Positions 23,922 through 32,888 of a DNA stretch of 36,841 nucleotides are shown one piece after another (position 1 is the first letter of the stretch; the number at the start of each line of letters is the position of its first letter). The DNA comes from Caryophanales bacterium UBA7642. Lineage in GTDB: Bacteria > Bacillota_I > Bacilli_A > RFN20 > CAG-288. The translations under genes and the position numbers were made by a program. Under the pieces are notes generated by a model. It saw only the letters and a list, made by a program, of their open reading frames with translations, made no database searches and was not told the origin of the DNA. The DNA lies in the NCBI GenBank assembly GCA_002483745.1, contig DLIM01000041.1, forward strand, positions 19,046 to 55,886, read 5' to 3'.

Positions 23922-26672
23922 ATGATAGAAATTCGTTCATTAGCCAAAGACTACTATATTGATAAGAAGCCTTTTAGGGCTTTAAGCAATATTAATCTAT
24001 CTTTTCCTAGCCAGCAGTTTGTCTCTGTTCTTGGTCCTTCCGGCTGTGGTAAGACCACGCTTTTGAATGTCCTTGGCGGATTAGATAGCATTACTGAGGG
24101 CGACATAATCATCAACGGTCAATCCTTAAAGAAGATGAATTCTCAGGAATTGGATTCCTATAGAAATAATGAAATAGGTTTTGTCTATCAGCAATATATT
24201 CTTATTCCTCAGTTGACTGTTATTGAAAATATCGAGGTTGCCTTGGCGGTCAGAGATTATTCTGATGCTGAAGTTAAAGAAAAAGCCTTAAAAGCTTTAG
24301 ATGAAGTTGGCCTAAAAGATATTGCAAAAAAGAAACCCAACCAGTTATCTGGAGGACAGGCACAAAGAGTTGCCATTGCTCGAGCCATTGTTACTGATCC
24401 CAGTGTTATTTTAGCTGATGAGCCTACTGGTTCTCTTGATAGTGAAAACTCACGCTTGATTATGGAATTGCTTGAAAAGGTAGCAAAGAACCGCCTTGTG
24501 ATTGTTGTCACTCACAATGAAGAACTAGCTAAAGCTTATAGCGAAAGAATAATTAGATTAAAGGATGGAGAAGTTCAATCAGACACTTTAGTCTCACCTC
24601 TTTCTAAAGAAATTGAGAATAATGCCCGATCTTTAAAAAGAAGTCATCTTTCGTTTAAGATGATACATAGGTTGGCGTTTAAGAACATTTTCAGCAAGAG
24701 GATTAAGAGTATTCTTACTTCAATCGCTAATTCTTTCGGAGTCATTGGTATTGCCTTTTTCTTAGCTATTAACTTTGGCTTTAGCAACTATAATTACCGT
24801 CTTTCTAGTGAGACGGCTTCATCTTTACCGGTAGTTATTACTTCATATAATGCCAAAACTTCCAGTGACGCCTATGGAGACTACAATTCCTCTACTCTAT
24901 ATCCTGACACTGATGAAATTTATCCTAAGGTAACAGTCAATTCTGAAACCACCTATACTTACAACAACTTCAGCAGTAAGTATTTCTCATATTTAAACAC
25001 TCTTCAGGATGAGGGACTAATTAAGAATTATTTAACTAGTTACGGAAACAATTATTCTTTTAATCTAGTTACTGAATATCCTGACTCAATAGATGGCAAC
25101 ACTAAAGGCGGATATGATGAAGTCTATACTCCTATGAGGAACTATAACAGTTCAGCTTCTAGTTATGGTTTACCGGATAATATTTTCCATGTTTTATATG
25201 GCAATCTTGATCAATATGATGTTATTTATGGAAACTTACCTACTAATGAAAACGAGATGGTCTTGGTAGTAGATAAATATAACTCCGTAAGTTTTAATAT
25301 TTTAAGGCAGCTAGGTTTCTACAATTATGCTGATACTCAAGATGAAGTCGAAGACGCTTCCTTATCTACTAAAGTCAAACCTATAAAATTCACTGACTTA
25401 TGCGCGAAAGAATATAAAGTCTTCAGCAATGACGACTACTTTAGTAAGACTTCTACTGAGACCATTACTGATGGAACAGGCTTGATTAATAGAACTGTCA
25501 ATCACTATTCATATGATTTATCAGAAGACTTTTATAAGAATAACGGCATTAGTTTAAAAATCACAGGTGTAATCAGAGCTAAAGAAGGCTCTAGTTTGAA
25601 TATCCTTTCTCCTTCTTTATGCTATTCCTCATCTCTTCAGGAAAAGCTTGTTAGTGACGATATCAATAGCTCTTTCTCTAAGGACCTTCCTAACCATATG
25701 GTGTTTACCAATCCTGATGAATCGCTAACTCCTGTCAACGATTTTATCAGTTCCTTAGAAACCATTATTACCGATTATCAAACCAGCAAAGAATCAAACA
25801 GTCTTCCAACCACTGAGATCAATTCCTTACTGACTAAATATTTTAAATACTACAGTCCTTTTGGAAATACTTACGCTGGCTTTTCAACCTTCCTATCCGA
25901 TGCTCAAAAATTTGGCTCTGAAGTAATATCAGATGAAATAAAGAACATGGATTTGAATGATTCTGATCAGGTCAGCAGTTTTATTACCACTCTTTCAAAG
26001 GAATTCCTCAGCAATACGACTCAGGCCTACAATGACTTAATTGGGTTAGTTGCCTATATGAATGCTTTCTCTGTAGTTAAAGAAGTTGTTATCTTTACTC
26101 CTGACTTGACTAATAGAGAAAAACTACTAACAAAGCTTGATGAGTTTAACGAAATACAAACTGATAGTGATAGTCATGCTAGTTCAACTAAAGAGCAGGT
26201 TTTCTATTCTGAAGAGAATGATAATTGGATGATTAAAGATGTTGGGGAAATGGTCTCTTTGGTTTCCATGATTCTAATTATTTTTGCGGTAGTTTCTTTA
26301 ACCGTTTCTTGCGCTATGACAGCACTTCTAACTTCAAACAATGTTCTCGAAAGAAAAACCGAGATTGGCTTGCTTCGCTCTTTAGGGGCTAGGAAATCAG
26401 ATGTTGCCATGATCTTCGAGATCGAAGCTTTCTATATTGCTGCTTTCTCAGGACTACTAGGTTCTTTATTGACCTATTGTTTGAGCTTCCCTATCAATGC
26501 CCTGATTAATTCTTACTACTCATACTATAAGGTTGGCGTCATTTGCGATTTTACTTGGTGGCATTTGCTGATCGTATTAGGAATTTCTATCGTGGTTGGC
26601 CTTTTATCGGCTTTAATTCCTGCTATTAAGGCTGCTAGAGAAAACCCGGTTGATTGCATAAGAAGTCAATAG
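23922..26672 (+). CDS. MacB/FtsX-type ABC transporter, fused ATPase and permease
   Basis: 916 residues. The N-terminal ATPase (1-230) has Walker A GPSGCGKTT at 38-46, the signature LSGGQ at 142-146 and Walker B ADEPTG at 165-170, close to the LolD/MacB class. The first membrane helix is about 267-289 and a very large external region of about 480 residues follows. The C-terminal FtsX domain (about 775-916) has three helices and the coupling segment ERKTEIGLLRSLGAR. It likely works as a homodimeric mechanotransmitter acting on a peptide or envelope substrate. Fused MacB-like proteins of Gram-positive bacteria are linked to antimicrobial peptide handling or lipoprotein/peptide export. The AGAGGA ribosome site is rather far upstream. 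Confidence 0.9.
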   Translation: MIEIRSLAKDYYIDKKPFRALSNINLSFPSQQFVSVLGPSGCGKTTLLNVLGGLDSITEGDIIINGQSLKKMNSQELDSYRNNEIGFVYQQYILIPQLTVIENIEVALAVRDYSDAEVKEKALKALDEVGLKDIAKKKPNQLSGGQAQRVAIARAIVTDPSVILADEPTGSLDSENSRLIMELLEKVAKNRLVIVVTHNEELAKAYSERIIRLKDGEVQSDTLVSPLSKEIENNARSLKRSHLSFKMIHRLAFKNIFSKRIKSILTSIANSFGVIGIAFFLAINFGFSNYNYRLSSETASSLPVVITSYNAKTSSDAYGDYNSSTLYPDTDEIYPKVTVNSETTYTYNNFSSKYFSYLNTLQDEGLIKNYLTSYGNNYSFNLVTEYPDSIDGNTKGGYDEVYTPMRNYNSSASSYGLPDNIFHVLYGNLDQYDVIYGNLPTNENEMVLVVDKYNSVSFNILRQLGFYNYADTQDEVEDASLSTKVKPIKFTDLCAKEYKVFSNDDYFSKTSTETITDGTGLINRTVNHYSYDLSEDFYKNNGISLKITGVIRAKEGSSLNILSPSLCYSSSLQEKLVSDDINSSFSKDLPNHMVFTNPDESLTPVNDFISSLETIITDYQTSKESNSLPTTEINSLLTKYFKYYSPFGNTYAGFSTFLSDAQKFGSEVISDEIKNMDLNDSDQVSSFITTLSKEFLSNTTQAYNDLIGLVAYMNAFSVVKEVVIFTPDLTNREKLLTKLDEFNEIQTDSDSHASSTKEQVFYSEENDNWMIKDVGEMVSLVSMILIIFAVVSLTVSCAMTALLTSNNVLERKTEIGLLRSLGARKSDVAMIFEIEAFYIAAFSGLLGSLLTYCLSFPINALINSYYSYYKVGVICDFTWWHLLIVLGISIVVGLLSALIPAIKAARENPVDCIRSQ

Positions 26673-26694
26673 GCAAAAGAAAAGAAAGTTATAC

Positions 26695-26772
26695 TTGTAT
26701 ATATAATTACTAGATAACTATAATATAGGGAGCTTTTTTGTCATCTTTTATTTGGAAAAACCTAGAAAAGCT
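26695..26772 (+). promoter_or_regulatory. yebC promoter and structured 5' leader
   Basis: The promoter is TTGTAT at 26695-26700, an 18-nt spacer and TATAAT at 26719-26724. The predicted leader of about 65 nt contains a 7-bp inverted repeat, AGCTTTT at 26731-26737 and AAAAGCT at 26766-26772. The promoter is good; any regulatory role of the hairpin is only possible. Confidence 0.55.
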
Positions 26773-26795
26773 AAATTATAGAAAGAGGTAAAACT

Positions 26796-27518
26796 ATGGG
26801 TAGAGCACACGAAGTTAGAGCCAAGAAGATTGCTGAAACAAACGCAGCCAAATCTGCACTTTACAACCGAGCCAGCAAGGAAATTTATATGGCCGCTAAG
26901 TCTGGTGTTCCTGACCCTAATGATAACCTCGCATTAAGATCAGCCATCGATAAGTGGAAGTCTGAACATGTCACTCGTGATGTCATCGATAGAGCTATTG
27001 CTAAGGCCAAGAACAATGATGCATCCGCTTATGTCCCTGGACGTTATGAAGGTTTTGGTCCTTCAGGCGTAGCCTTTATGGTCGATACTTTAACCGATAA
27101 CGAAAAGAGAGCTTTCTCTGCTATTAGAGCTGCTTTCACTCATCATGGCGGAAAATTAGGAAACTCTGGATGTGTTGCTTTCAACTTCACTGTTTTAGGC
27201 GTTCTTGAGTTTGATTCTGATAAGACCGTTGAAGATATTGAAAATGATCTTATTCTCAACGATATCGATGTTCAGAATGTCGACAAGGTAGACAATTCCG
27301 TTCAGGTCCAGGTTACTCCGGCTGCCTTCGAAAAGGCTAAGAAGCAGATCGAGGATGATTTTGGAATCACTGATTTCACTGAAGCTCAGGTCACTTATGT
27401 TCCTAATGGCGGCTTAGTTTCTTTATCTGATGATGATAAAGAAAAGGTTCAGAACCTCATTGATTCTCTTGATGAGATTGAGGATGTCCAGGCTGTCTAT
27501 CATAACGCTGATCTCTAG
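26796..27518 (+). CDS. yebC: YebC/TACO1-family protein
   Basis: 240 residues, the normal length. Landmarks are the N-terminal MGRAHEVRAKK, YMAAKSGVPDPNDN, RDVIDRAIAKAK, RYEGFGPSGVAFMVDTLTDN and the central HHGGKLGNSGCVAFNF. The family is widely annotated as a transcriptional regulator; recent work links YebC proteins to translation, relieving ribosome stalling at proline-rich sequences. It stands alone, with its own promoter upstream and a strong terminator downstream. A GAGGT ribosome site precedes the ATG. The initial segment fits the YeeN-like branch. Confidence 0.94.
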   Translation: MGRAHEVRAKKIAETNAAKSALYNRASKEIYMAAKSGVPDPNDNLALRSAIDKWKSEHVTRDVIDRAIAKAKNNDASAYVPGRYEGFGPSGVAFMVDTLTDNEKRAFSAIRAAFTHHGGKLGNSGCVAFNFTVLGVLEFDSDKTVEDIENDLILNDIDVQNVDKVDNSVQVQVTPAAFEKAKKQIEDDFGITDFTEAQVTYVPNGGLVSLSDDDKEKVQNLIDSLDEIEDVQAVYHNADL

Positions 27519-27538
27519 ACTTTCTTAAACTGTTAATT

Positions 27539-27584
27539 AGGGCTACCAGGTAATCTTTTGGTTACATAGTAGCCCTGTTTTGTT
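27539..27584 (+). terminator. Intrinsic terminator of yebC
   Basis: An 8-bp GC-containing stem, AGGGCTAC at 27539-27546 and GTAGCCCT at 27569-27576, with an internal short GTAA/TTAC pairing, followed by GTTTTGTT. Confidence 0.8.
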
Positions 27585-27594
27585 AGAATATAAT
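27581..27594 (+). promoter_or_regulatory. Extended -10 for the 27599 gene, leaderless type
   Basis: TG-T-TAGAAT at 27581-27589 ends 9 nt before the ATG. An overlapping TATAAT is at 27589-27594. No Shine-Dalgarno is present. The promoter abuts the T-tract of the yebC terminator. Confidence 0.5.
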
Positions 27595-27598
27595 CAAC

Positions 27599-27988
27599 AT
27601 GAATAAAAAGAATTACTGGGAACGTTTCAAGCACTTTAAGAAATCCACTTGGATTTTGATTGGGTTTATGGCTGTCATTGAAATAGTTGGCCTTTATTTT
27701 TCTATCAGTATGAGTGTCAAATTATCTCAAGGCTTAACCCTTTTTGGAAACTCCGGTTCTTTTGATTCTTCAGTGGTCGAAACCACTGGTCCAACTAGCG
27801 CTGACTTACAGGTTCTTTCTTTCTATTGGATTCTGACTGGCCTTTTGCTTTTATTACTGTTGTTCTATCTTTTCATCAGAAAAGAAGATACTTCTATTCC
27901 GGCCAAAAAAGAAATCGTTAATGGAAAGACTGTAATCGTCAAAGATATGGATACTGAGAAGAAAGAAAATAAACATGACTCAAAATGA
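27599..27988 (+). CDS. Small two-helix membrane protein
   Basis: 129 residues with two membrane helices (about 17-40 and 79-98) separated by a Ser/Thr/Gly-rich outside loop. The C-terminal tail is charged and Lys-rich, and the N terminus is short and basic. I recognise no family. It lacks a ribosome site and a -10 is just upstream, so a leaderless start is likely. It overlaps the next gene by 14 bp, suggesting that the two products act together. Confidence 0.7.
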   Translation: MNKKNYWERFKHFKKSTWILIGFMAVIEIVGLYFSISMSVKLSQGLTLFGNSGSFDSSVVETTGPTSADLQVLSFYWILTGLLLLLLLFYLFIRKEDTSIPAKKEIVNGKTVIVKDMDTEKKENKHDSK

Positions 27989-28385
27989 GCTTCAGATCGA
28001 TTTAAAGAAGCTTCTTGATTGTGACTTTATCCGTTATTCTCTTACTGATTCTTCATTAGATGTTACTGTTGTTGCCGATAATGAAAAAGAAGAAGAGCAT
28101 CAAGATGATGAGACTAAGGATGAAGAAGAAGGCGATGATGATTGTTGCTCTGATATGAACGGACACCTCTTCAAAATCCGTTTTCTTAAACCTACTGGCG
28201 TTAAGGTTCTAGGCGAAGAAAGCGATACCTATAAGACTCTTAATGTCAAGAATGACAACAAGCACATTAAACTTGAGTATGAAGGCCGAGAATTCACGGG
28301 TGTTGGTAGCTTATATTCATTAGAGTTCGATTATTCCGATTATGAGGTAATTGACTTAGGGAAGATTGAAGGACCTGATGTTTAA
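27975..28385 (+). CDS. Small acidic hypothetical protein
   Basis: 136 residues, with a central acidic insert (about 37-56, mostly Glu and Asp with a CC pair just after) between two probable beta-rich halves. There is no signal or membrane segment. Function unknown. It starts inside the end of the two-helix membrane protein gene and ends 3 bp before the A-run of a bidirectional terminator. The acidic insert might bind cations or a basic partner, but nothing more can be said. Confidence 0.7.
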   Translation: MTQNELQIDLKKLLDCDFIRYSLTDSSLDVTVVADNEKEEEHQDDETKDEEEGDDDCCSDMNGHLFKIRFLKPTGVKVLGEESDTYKTLNVKNDNKHIKLEYEGREFTGVGSLYSLEFDYSDYEVIDLGKIEGPDV

Positions 28386-28418
28386 AAAAGCTTGGCTGTA
28401 ATGCCAAGCTCTTTTTTT
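28384..28418. terminator. Bidirectional terminator
   Basis: The stem AGCTTGGC at 28389-28396 and GCCAAGCT at 28403-28410 has a 6-nt loop, AAAAAA on the left flank and CTTTTTTT on the right. Either strand gives a GC stem followed by a U-run. The right U-run overlaps the stop codon of the convergent gene. Confidence 0.85.
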
Positions 28419-28995
28419 ACTTTTTGTTCTTTGCTTCTTCCTGATGATGCTTTTCAGTTACTTCGGTTCTGATTCCCATCAAAGTATCATAGACTTCCTT
28501 ATCGGTGGCATCCGGATGGTCTTTGATATACTTATCAAACTCTCCAATGATATCTCCCATATAAGGCTCTTCGGCTTCTTCCTCAAAGTTCTTATCAGCT
28601 TCTTTGTTGACTTCATCGGTATGGTCTTTTTCGGATTTGACGGTATTGGAATCAGTCATGTAAGTCGGATAGGTATCATCAAGCTTCACATATTCGTTAG
28701 CAGGGTCAAAGTATCTGAAAACGACTCTGAAATGCACAGCGGCATCCTTGAGACTGAAGAAAAGAAGATCTTTGATCTCTTTTTCTTTGATGGAATAGGA
28801 CTTAGGGGCATCAACGGTGATGTTAAGTCTAAAAGAGGTCTGCTCTACTCCATCATGGATGATGAAGCCTTCCGGAGCAAAGAACTCTAATTCATCATCT
28901 TTGCAGCCATAGGCTTTGACTAAGGCTGAATGAAGCTTTCTTGTCTCATCAATGGCTTGGTAGGTATCCATTCCTAATAAAGTTACGATAATCAT
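28417..28995 (-). CDS. DUF1904-like protein with acidic tail
   Basis: 192 residues from the ATG at 28995, which is preceded by AAGGAGAA; an earlier in-frame ATG overlaps the end of priA and is rejected. The first ~110 residues (beginning MIIVTLLGMDTYQAIDETRK, with FIIHDGVEQTSFRLNITVD) resemble DUF1904, a small MIF-like alpha/beta fold of unknown function; this is recalled from memory and only moderate. The remaining ~80 residues are charged and Glu/Asp/Lys-rich, with a GEFDKYIKDHPDAT segment. It is the last gene of the minus-strand operon, 10 bp after priA. Confidence 0.65.
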   Translation of the reverse strand: MIIVTLLGMDTYQAIDETRKLHSALVKAYGCKDDELEFFAPEGFIIHDGVEQTSFRLNITVDAPKSYSIKEKEIKDLLFFSLKDAAVHFRVVFRYFDPANEYVKLDDTYPTYMTDSNTVKSEKDHTDEVNKEADKNFEEEAEEPYMGDIIGEFDKYIKDHPDATDKEVYDTLMGIRTEVTEKHHQEEAKNKK

Positions 28996-29005
28996 GTTAT
29001 TCTCC

Positions 29006-31222
29006 TTAAAGTGATTCGTTTCCGGGGTCAACGTTGATACTGATCTCGGTATCTTTGTTTCCTAATCTGATGACTTTAATACCATCTAATATCGGAGAGA
29101 CTTCTTCCCAGGACTTATATTTTAGCAGGATGCTAAGATAATATCTTCCATTAAGGTGAGGAATGTAAGGGGTGGCGGGACCATAGATGTTGATTCTTAA
29201 GTTCTTAACGGCGTCATCTAAGTAGTCTCTTACTTTGTTGGCTACTTCGTCAGCCCTCCTTTTATCGATAGCTTTGATGGTGATGTTAGTTAGATAGGTA
29301 TAAGGAGGATACTGATATTTTCTTCTTTCTTCAAGCTCAAACTGATAAAAAGATTCATAATCCTGCTTTGTTGCTAGCTTAATGACGGGATTATCAGGAA
29401 CAGTGGTTTGAATTAAGACGGTTCCTTTCTTATCGGCTCTACCTGCTCTTCCGACAAACTGACTGATTAAGTCAAAGGTTTCTTCATTAGCTAGATAGGT
29501 AGGTAGGTTTAGTGAGCTTTCGGCATTGATGATGCTGGCTAAAGTCACTTTAGGGAAATCATGGCCTTTAGCGATGACTTCGGTACCAACTAGGATATCG
29601 GTTTCTCCAAGAGACACCCCTTGAAGAATCTCATGCCTGACCTCATTAGAAGAGACATCAGAATCAAGGCGAGTGATTTTTGCAGTTGGGAAGAGCATCT
29701 TTAGTTCTTCATAGACTCTTTCAGTGCCATAGCCTAGAGTTAGAAAATCATGTGAGCCACAGAAACAAGTATATTCTTGAACTGGTATTTCATAGCCACA
29801 GTGGTGGCATCTTAAGGTATCGTTCCTTTTGTGGTAGTTAAGTGGGATATTGCAGTTAGGACAAACCGCAGTTTTATGACATTGACGGCAGATATAAAGA
29901 GGTGAATAGCCTCTTCTATTAATGAGAACCATTGATTGCTCATGCCGTTCTAGGGTTTTTGTGATTTCTTCTATTAAAGGTTTAGATAACAAAGAGGAGA
30001 CTTGAGGATTATAGTTATCAGGATTGTTCATGTTGACAATTATCTGATCTTTATCCTGATTCTTAGCAAAACGTGTCTTTAAATATAAAGGTTCATAGAT
30101 ATCTTTTAAGGCTCTAGCTTTGTCAATTATTCTAGGAGTAGCTGAACCCAAGAGAATCTTGCAATTTTCGATCTGGTTTCTTAGAGAAGCCACTTTGATG
30201 GCATCATAGAAAGGAACATTATCTTGTTTGTATGTGGAAGAATGCTCCTCATCAATAATAATTAAGCCTAGATTAGTTACAGGAGCAAAAATAGCTGATC
30301 TTGTTCCTAAAACAACTTTTGTTTCACCGGAGGCAATTCTTTGATACTCATCATATTTCCTAGCATCCGATAAGGAAGAATTCAGGATAGAGATAGTGTC
30401 TTTGAAGAAAGCAGCAAAAAGATTTGCCATTTGATCAGTTAGGGCAATTTCCGGAATGAGAACTAAGACACCCTTTCCTTCTTTGAGATACTGCTGAGCT
30501 AATCTAATATAGACTTCGGTCTTTCCTGAACCTGTTACTCCTTCTAGAAGGAAAATCCCTTTCTTGGAGTCTAAGACTTCCTGATAGACCTTCTGCTGTT
30601 CAGTGGTTAATTCAAAATCCTTAATCTTCTTTGCTTCGATTTCTGGAATACGATAAACTGGAATCTCTTTTGATATTAAGATTCCTTTATTTAAAAGATT
30701 TTTAAGACTACCTTTTGCAGTAATCTGAGTTGCTCTGATTCCGTCTTCGTGGCTTTTTATTTTCTCATAAAGGCTTTTTTCGTTTTTGCTAAGGACAACA
30801 CTCTCACTAAGATCCTTAGCTAAAACATAGGTAGCGGTTTTTCCCTGTGGCTTTTTTAAGGCACTATCTTTGGGTTTTAAAGATGGTGGCAAGAAAGCAG
30901 CTAAGACTCTAATTAGGTCCGCTTTATAGTATTGAGAAACTGCATTAGCTAGTTTTAGAAGGTTTTCGTTTAAAAGTGGCTTAGTATCAATCTTTCTTTT
31001 GATCTTAACTAGTTTGATATTATTTTCTTTTTGATATTCTTCTAATGATTCTTTGATAACAATAGGATCAGATAAAACGAATCCGATGGTTTCTTTAGAA
31101 GCACCAAAGGAAACTAAAACCCGCATGCCTTTATTGATAGAGGCATCATCAGTCCAATAATCAAAAGGTCGGTCTAGGCTTACTACCGCCCTGCCGATGA
31201 GAACTTTGATAAGGTAGAACAT
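29006..31222 (-). CDS. priA: Primosomal replication-restart helicase PriA
   Basis: 738 residues. It is an SF2 3'-5' DNA helicase that reloads the replisome at stalled forks. The N-terminal DNA-binding domain is followed by Walker A GVTGSGKT at 228-235 and DEEH at 324-327. The helicase motif INRRGYSP leads into a zinc region with cysteines at 445, 448, 454, 457, 472, 475, 486 and 488. The last pair is CFC, one residue shorter than the usual CxxC. Downstream GTERVYEEL and FVGRAGR are conserved motifs IV-VI. It follows gmk by 19 bp; the ribosome site is weak (AGAAAG). Confidence 0.96.
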   Translation of the reverse strand: MFYLIKVLIGRAVVSLDRPFDYWTDDASINKGMRVLVSFGASKETIGFVLSDPIVIKESLEEYQKENNIKLVKIKRKIDTKPLLNENLLKLANAVSQYYKADLIRVLAAFLPPSLKPKDSALKKPQGKTATYVLAKDLSESVVLSKNEKSLYEKIKSHEDGIRATQITAKGSLKNLLNKGILISKEIPVYRIPEIEAKKIKDFELTTEQQKVYQEVLDSKKGIFLLEGVTGSGKTEVYIRLAQQYLKEGKGVLVLIPEIALTDQMANLFAAFFKDTISILNSSLSDARKYDEYQRIASGETKVVLGTRSAIFAPVTNLGLIIIDEEHSSTYKQDNVPFYDAIKVASLRNQIENCKILLGSATPRIIDKARALKDIYEPLYLKTRFAKNQDKDQIIVNMNNPDNYNPQVSSLLSKPLIEEITKTLERHEQSMVLINRRGYSPLYICRQCHKTAVCPNCNIPLNYHKRNDTLRCHHCGYEIPVQEYTCFCGSHDFLTLGYGTERVYEELKMLFPTAKITRLDSDVSSNEVRHEILQGVSLGETDILVGTEVIAKGHDFPKVTLASIINAESSLNLPTYLANEETFDLISQFVGRAGRADKKGTVLIQTTVPDNPVIKLATKQDYESFYQFELEERRKYQYPPYTYLTNITIKAIDKRRADEVANKVRDYLDDAVKNLRINIYGPATPYIPHLNGRYYLSILLKYKSWEEVSPILDGIKVIRLGNKDTEISINVDPGNESL

Positions 31223-31241
31223 GTTTTTTTCTTTCTAGATA

Positions 31242-31871
31242 TTAAGGTCTTTTAATTTTGTATTCAGGACTATTAGGAATACCTGCTTCGGCGTTCTTGA
31301 TGTATTGAAGACGGTTATTGACTGCTTGCTCAAATCTTAAAGCTGTTTTGTTGATAGTGTAGTTAGTTAAACAGACATCATATTCATCTTTTAAAGGCAT
31401 CTCTTTTTGAGCTTTCTCTAAACGGTTCTTTATCTGTTCTTCGGTTTCGGTGTTACGGAGCCTAATACGTCTTTCTAGTTCTTGCATTGAGGGAGGAATA
31501 ATAAAGATAGCTAAAGTATAAATGCCACGATATTGTTTCATGACTTGCTTAGCGCCATCGGCTTCAATCTCTAGGAGAACATTTCTGCCAGCCTGTAGAT
31601 GGGAATCCACGAAGCCTTTTGGTGTTCCATAGTAATTATCAACGTACTTAACATATTCAATAAAATAGTTTTCTTTGATTCGCTTTTCGAATTCTTCTTT
31701 AGAAACAAAAATATAATCTTTGCCATTGGCTTCCTTGAATCTTTTCATTCTGGTTGTCATAGAGACAGAGTAATCCATCTGAAAAGCGGCATCCTTGTCT
31801 AATTTTCTTCTAATACTGCCTTTTCCGACTCCTGAAGGGCCAGAAAGAATAATTAATAATCCTTGCTTCAT
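31242..31871 (-). CDS. gmk: Guanylate kinase
   Basis: 209 residues, the standard length. It phosphorylates GMP to GDP with ATP in the cytosol. The P-loop GPSGVGKGS is at 11-19, followed by SVSMTTRMKRFKEANGKDYIFV (nucleotide-monophosphate site) and the conserved YGTPKGFVDS and LLEIEADGAKQV. It has no Shine-Dalgarno. A -10 TATATT with an upstream TGC lies exactly 6 nt before the ATG, so a leaderless transcript is predicted. Neighbours are a zinc-ribbon membrane protein 24 bp upstream and priA downstream; gmk-priA order is common in Bacillota. Confidence 0.96.
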   Translation of the reverse strand: MKQGLLIILSGPSGVGKGSIRRKLDKDAAFQMDYSVSMTTRMKRFKEANGKDYIFVSKEEFEKRIKENYFIEYVKYVDNYYGTPKGFVDSHLQAGRNVLLEIEADGAKQVMKQYRGIYTLAIFIIPPSMQELERRIRLRNTETEEQIKNRLEKAQKEMPLKDEYDVCLTNYTINKTALRFEQAVNNRLQYIKNAEAGIPNSPEYKIKRP

Positions 31872-31877
31872 AACTAT

Positions 31878-31886
31878 AATATAGCA
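31878..31886 (-). promoter_or_regulatory. Extended -10 of gmk, leaderless spacing
   Basis: On the minus strand the bases read TG-C-TATATT, then six nucleotides, then the gmk ATG. This is the spacing that puts +1 on the start codon. Confidence 0.55.
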
Positions 31887-31895
31887 CTAATTGAG

Positions 31896-32888
31896 CTATT
31901 CTTTAAATTCAAAGCCACAATGACTGCAGTATTTAGTGCCTGGTTCATTAAGCTGATGGCATTTAGGGCAAACTAAAGGTTCTTTGTAAATTGGAGGCTT
32001 TATATCTAGGGGATTAGACACTATTTTTAACGGTTTCTTTGTTCTAATTGAAACAACCAATTTTGAAAGGAAAGCAATAGCATCTTTATCCAAACCGGTG
32101 ATTTTACTGATATAGGAAATTACTTTTTTCTGATGTTTGGCTTTGCTTTTGAAGAAGAATGAATCTTCAGTTTCTTTAGCTGAATAAATATCAGAATACT
32201 GAATAACGAAAACACTGGTGATAACTTGAGGGCTATTTATTCCGTTTCTTTGTTTGATGATGAAATGGTCAGTAGCAATATCAATTTCTGATTGCGATTC
32301 AGCATGTCCTCTTTTTGAAATGATAATAGGGAAAAGCAAAAGAAAATAAAGAACAATACCAAGTAAAAAGACACCGGATATTAATATGGCAATACTTTCA
32401 ATGCGGTTTTCAGCAGTGGATTTTATGATTGTGAAGGCGATTCCGGCGGCTAAGCACACAATTCCTAATATTAAGAATGTAATTAGTTGTCCTTTATAGG
32501 TAAACCAAATGAATGATCGGTATTGTGATACGGTATTTGGCTGATCATCAAGTGCTTTGAAAAGATACTTTTCATTCGAATCGGTGGCTTCTTTTTCCAT
32601 GTTAGCGATTGAAGCTGGATTGATAGTTATAGGTGTGACATTTTCTTTCTTTGGTTCGTTTCTTTTTGATACAGAATATACGATTAAAAGGATTATAAAG
32701 GCAATAAGCAAAGCAACTAAGGCAGAAATAGAAAATCCGAATCCTAAAGACAAACTGTTATTAGGGATGACGTTTCCATTAGAATCATAGGGAAGAGTAG
32801 CAATACCAACAGTGAAACCAATGGTAGAAATGAGAGCAGCTATGGTTAGAGAACCAATTACAGCAAGTGCTTTTCCTTTTGAGGTCAT
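31896..32888 (-). CDS. Membrane protein with C-terminal zinc ribbon
   Basis: 330 residues with about four membrane helices (near 6-28, 48-70, 132-155 and 170-195). A cytosolic beta-rich middle follows that could be YcxB-like (weak), and a C-terminal zinc ribbon has C307-x2-C310-x10-C321-x2-C324. The first two helices carry a short Asn/Pro/Gly-rich loop (about 29-42). It overlaps purB by ATGA, so translation is coupled. The function is unknown; zinc-ribbon membrane proteins of this type are common in Bacillota and poorly studied. Confidence 0.75.
   Translation of the reverse strand: MTSKGKALAVIGSLTIAALISTIGFTVGIATLPYDSNGNVIPNNSLSLGFGFSISALVALLIAFIILLIVYSVSKRNEPKKENVTPITINPASIANMEKEATDSNEKYLFKALDDQPNTVSQYRSFIWFTYKGQLITFLILGIVCLAAGIAFTIIKSTAENRIESIAILISGVFLLGIVLYFLLLFPIIISKRGHAESQSEIDIATDHFIIKQRNGINSPQVITSVFVIQYSDIYSAKETEDSFFFKSKAKHQKKVISYISKITGLDKDAIAFLSKLVVSIRTKKPLKIVSNPLDIKPPIYKEPLVCPKCHQLNEPGTKYCSHCGFEFKE

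Noticed and set aside
28444..28890. A 148-codon plus-strand frame antisense to the DUF1904-like gene
   Set aside because: No ribosome site, composition typical of an antisense shadow, and the minus-strand gene has AAGGAG and operon context.
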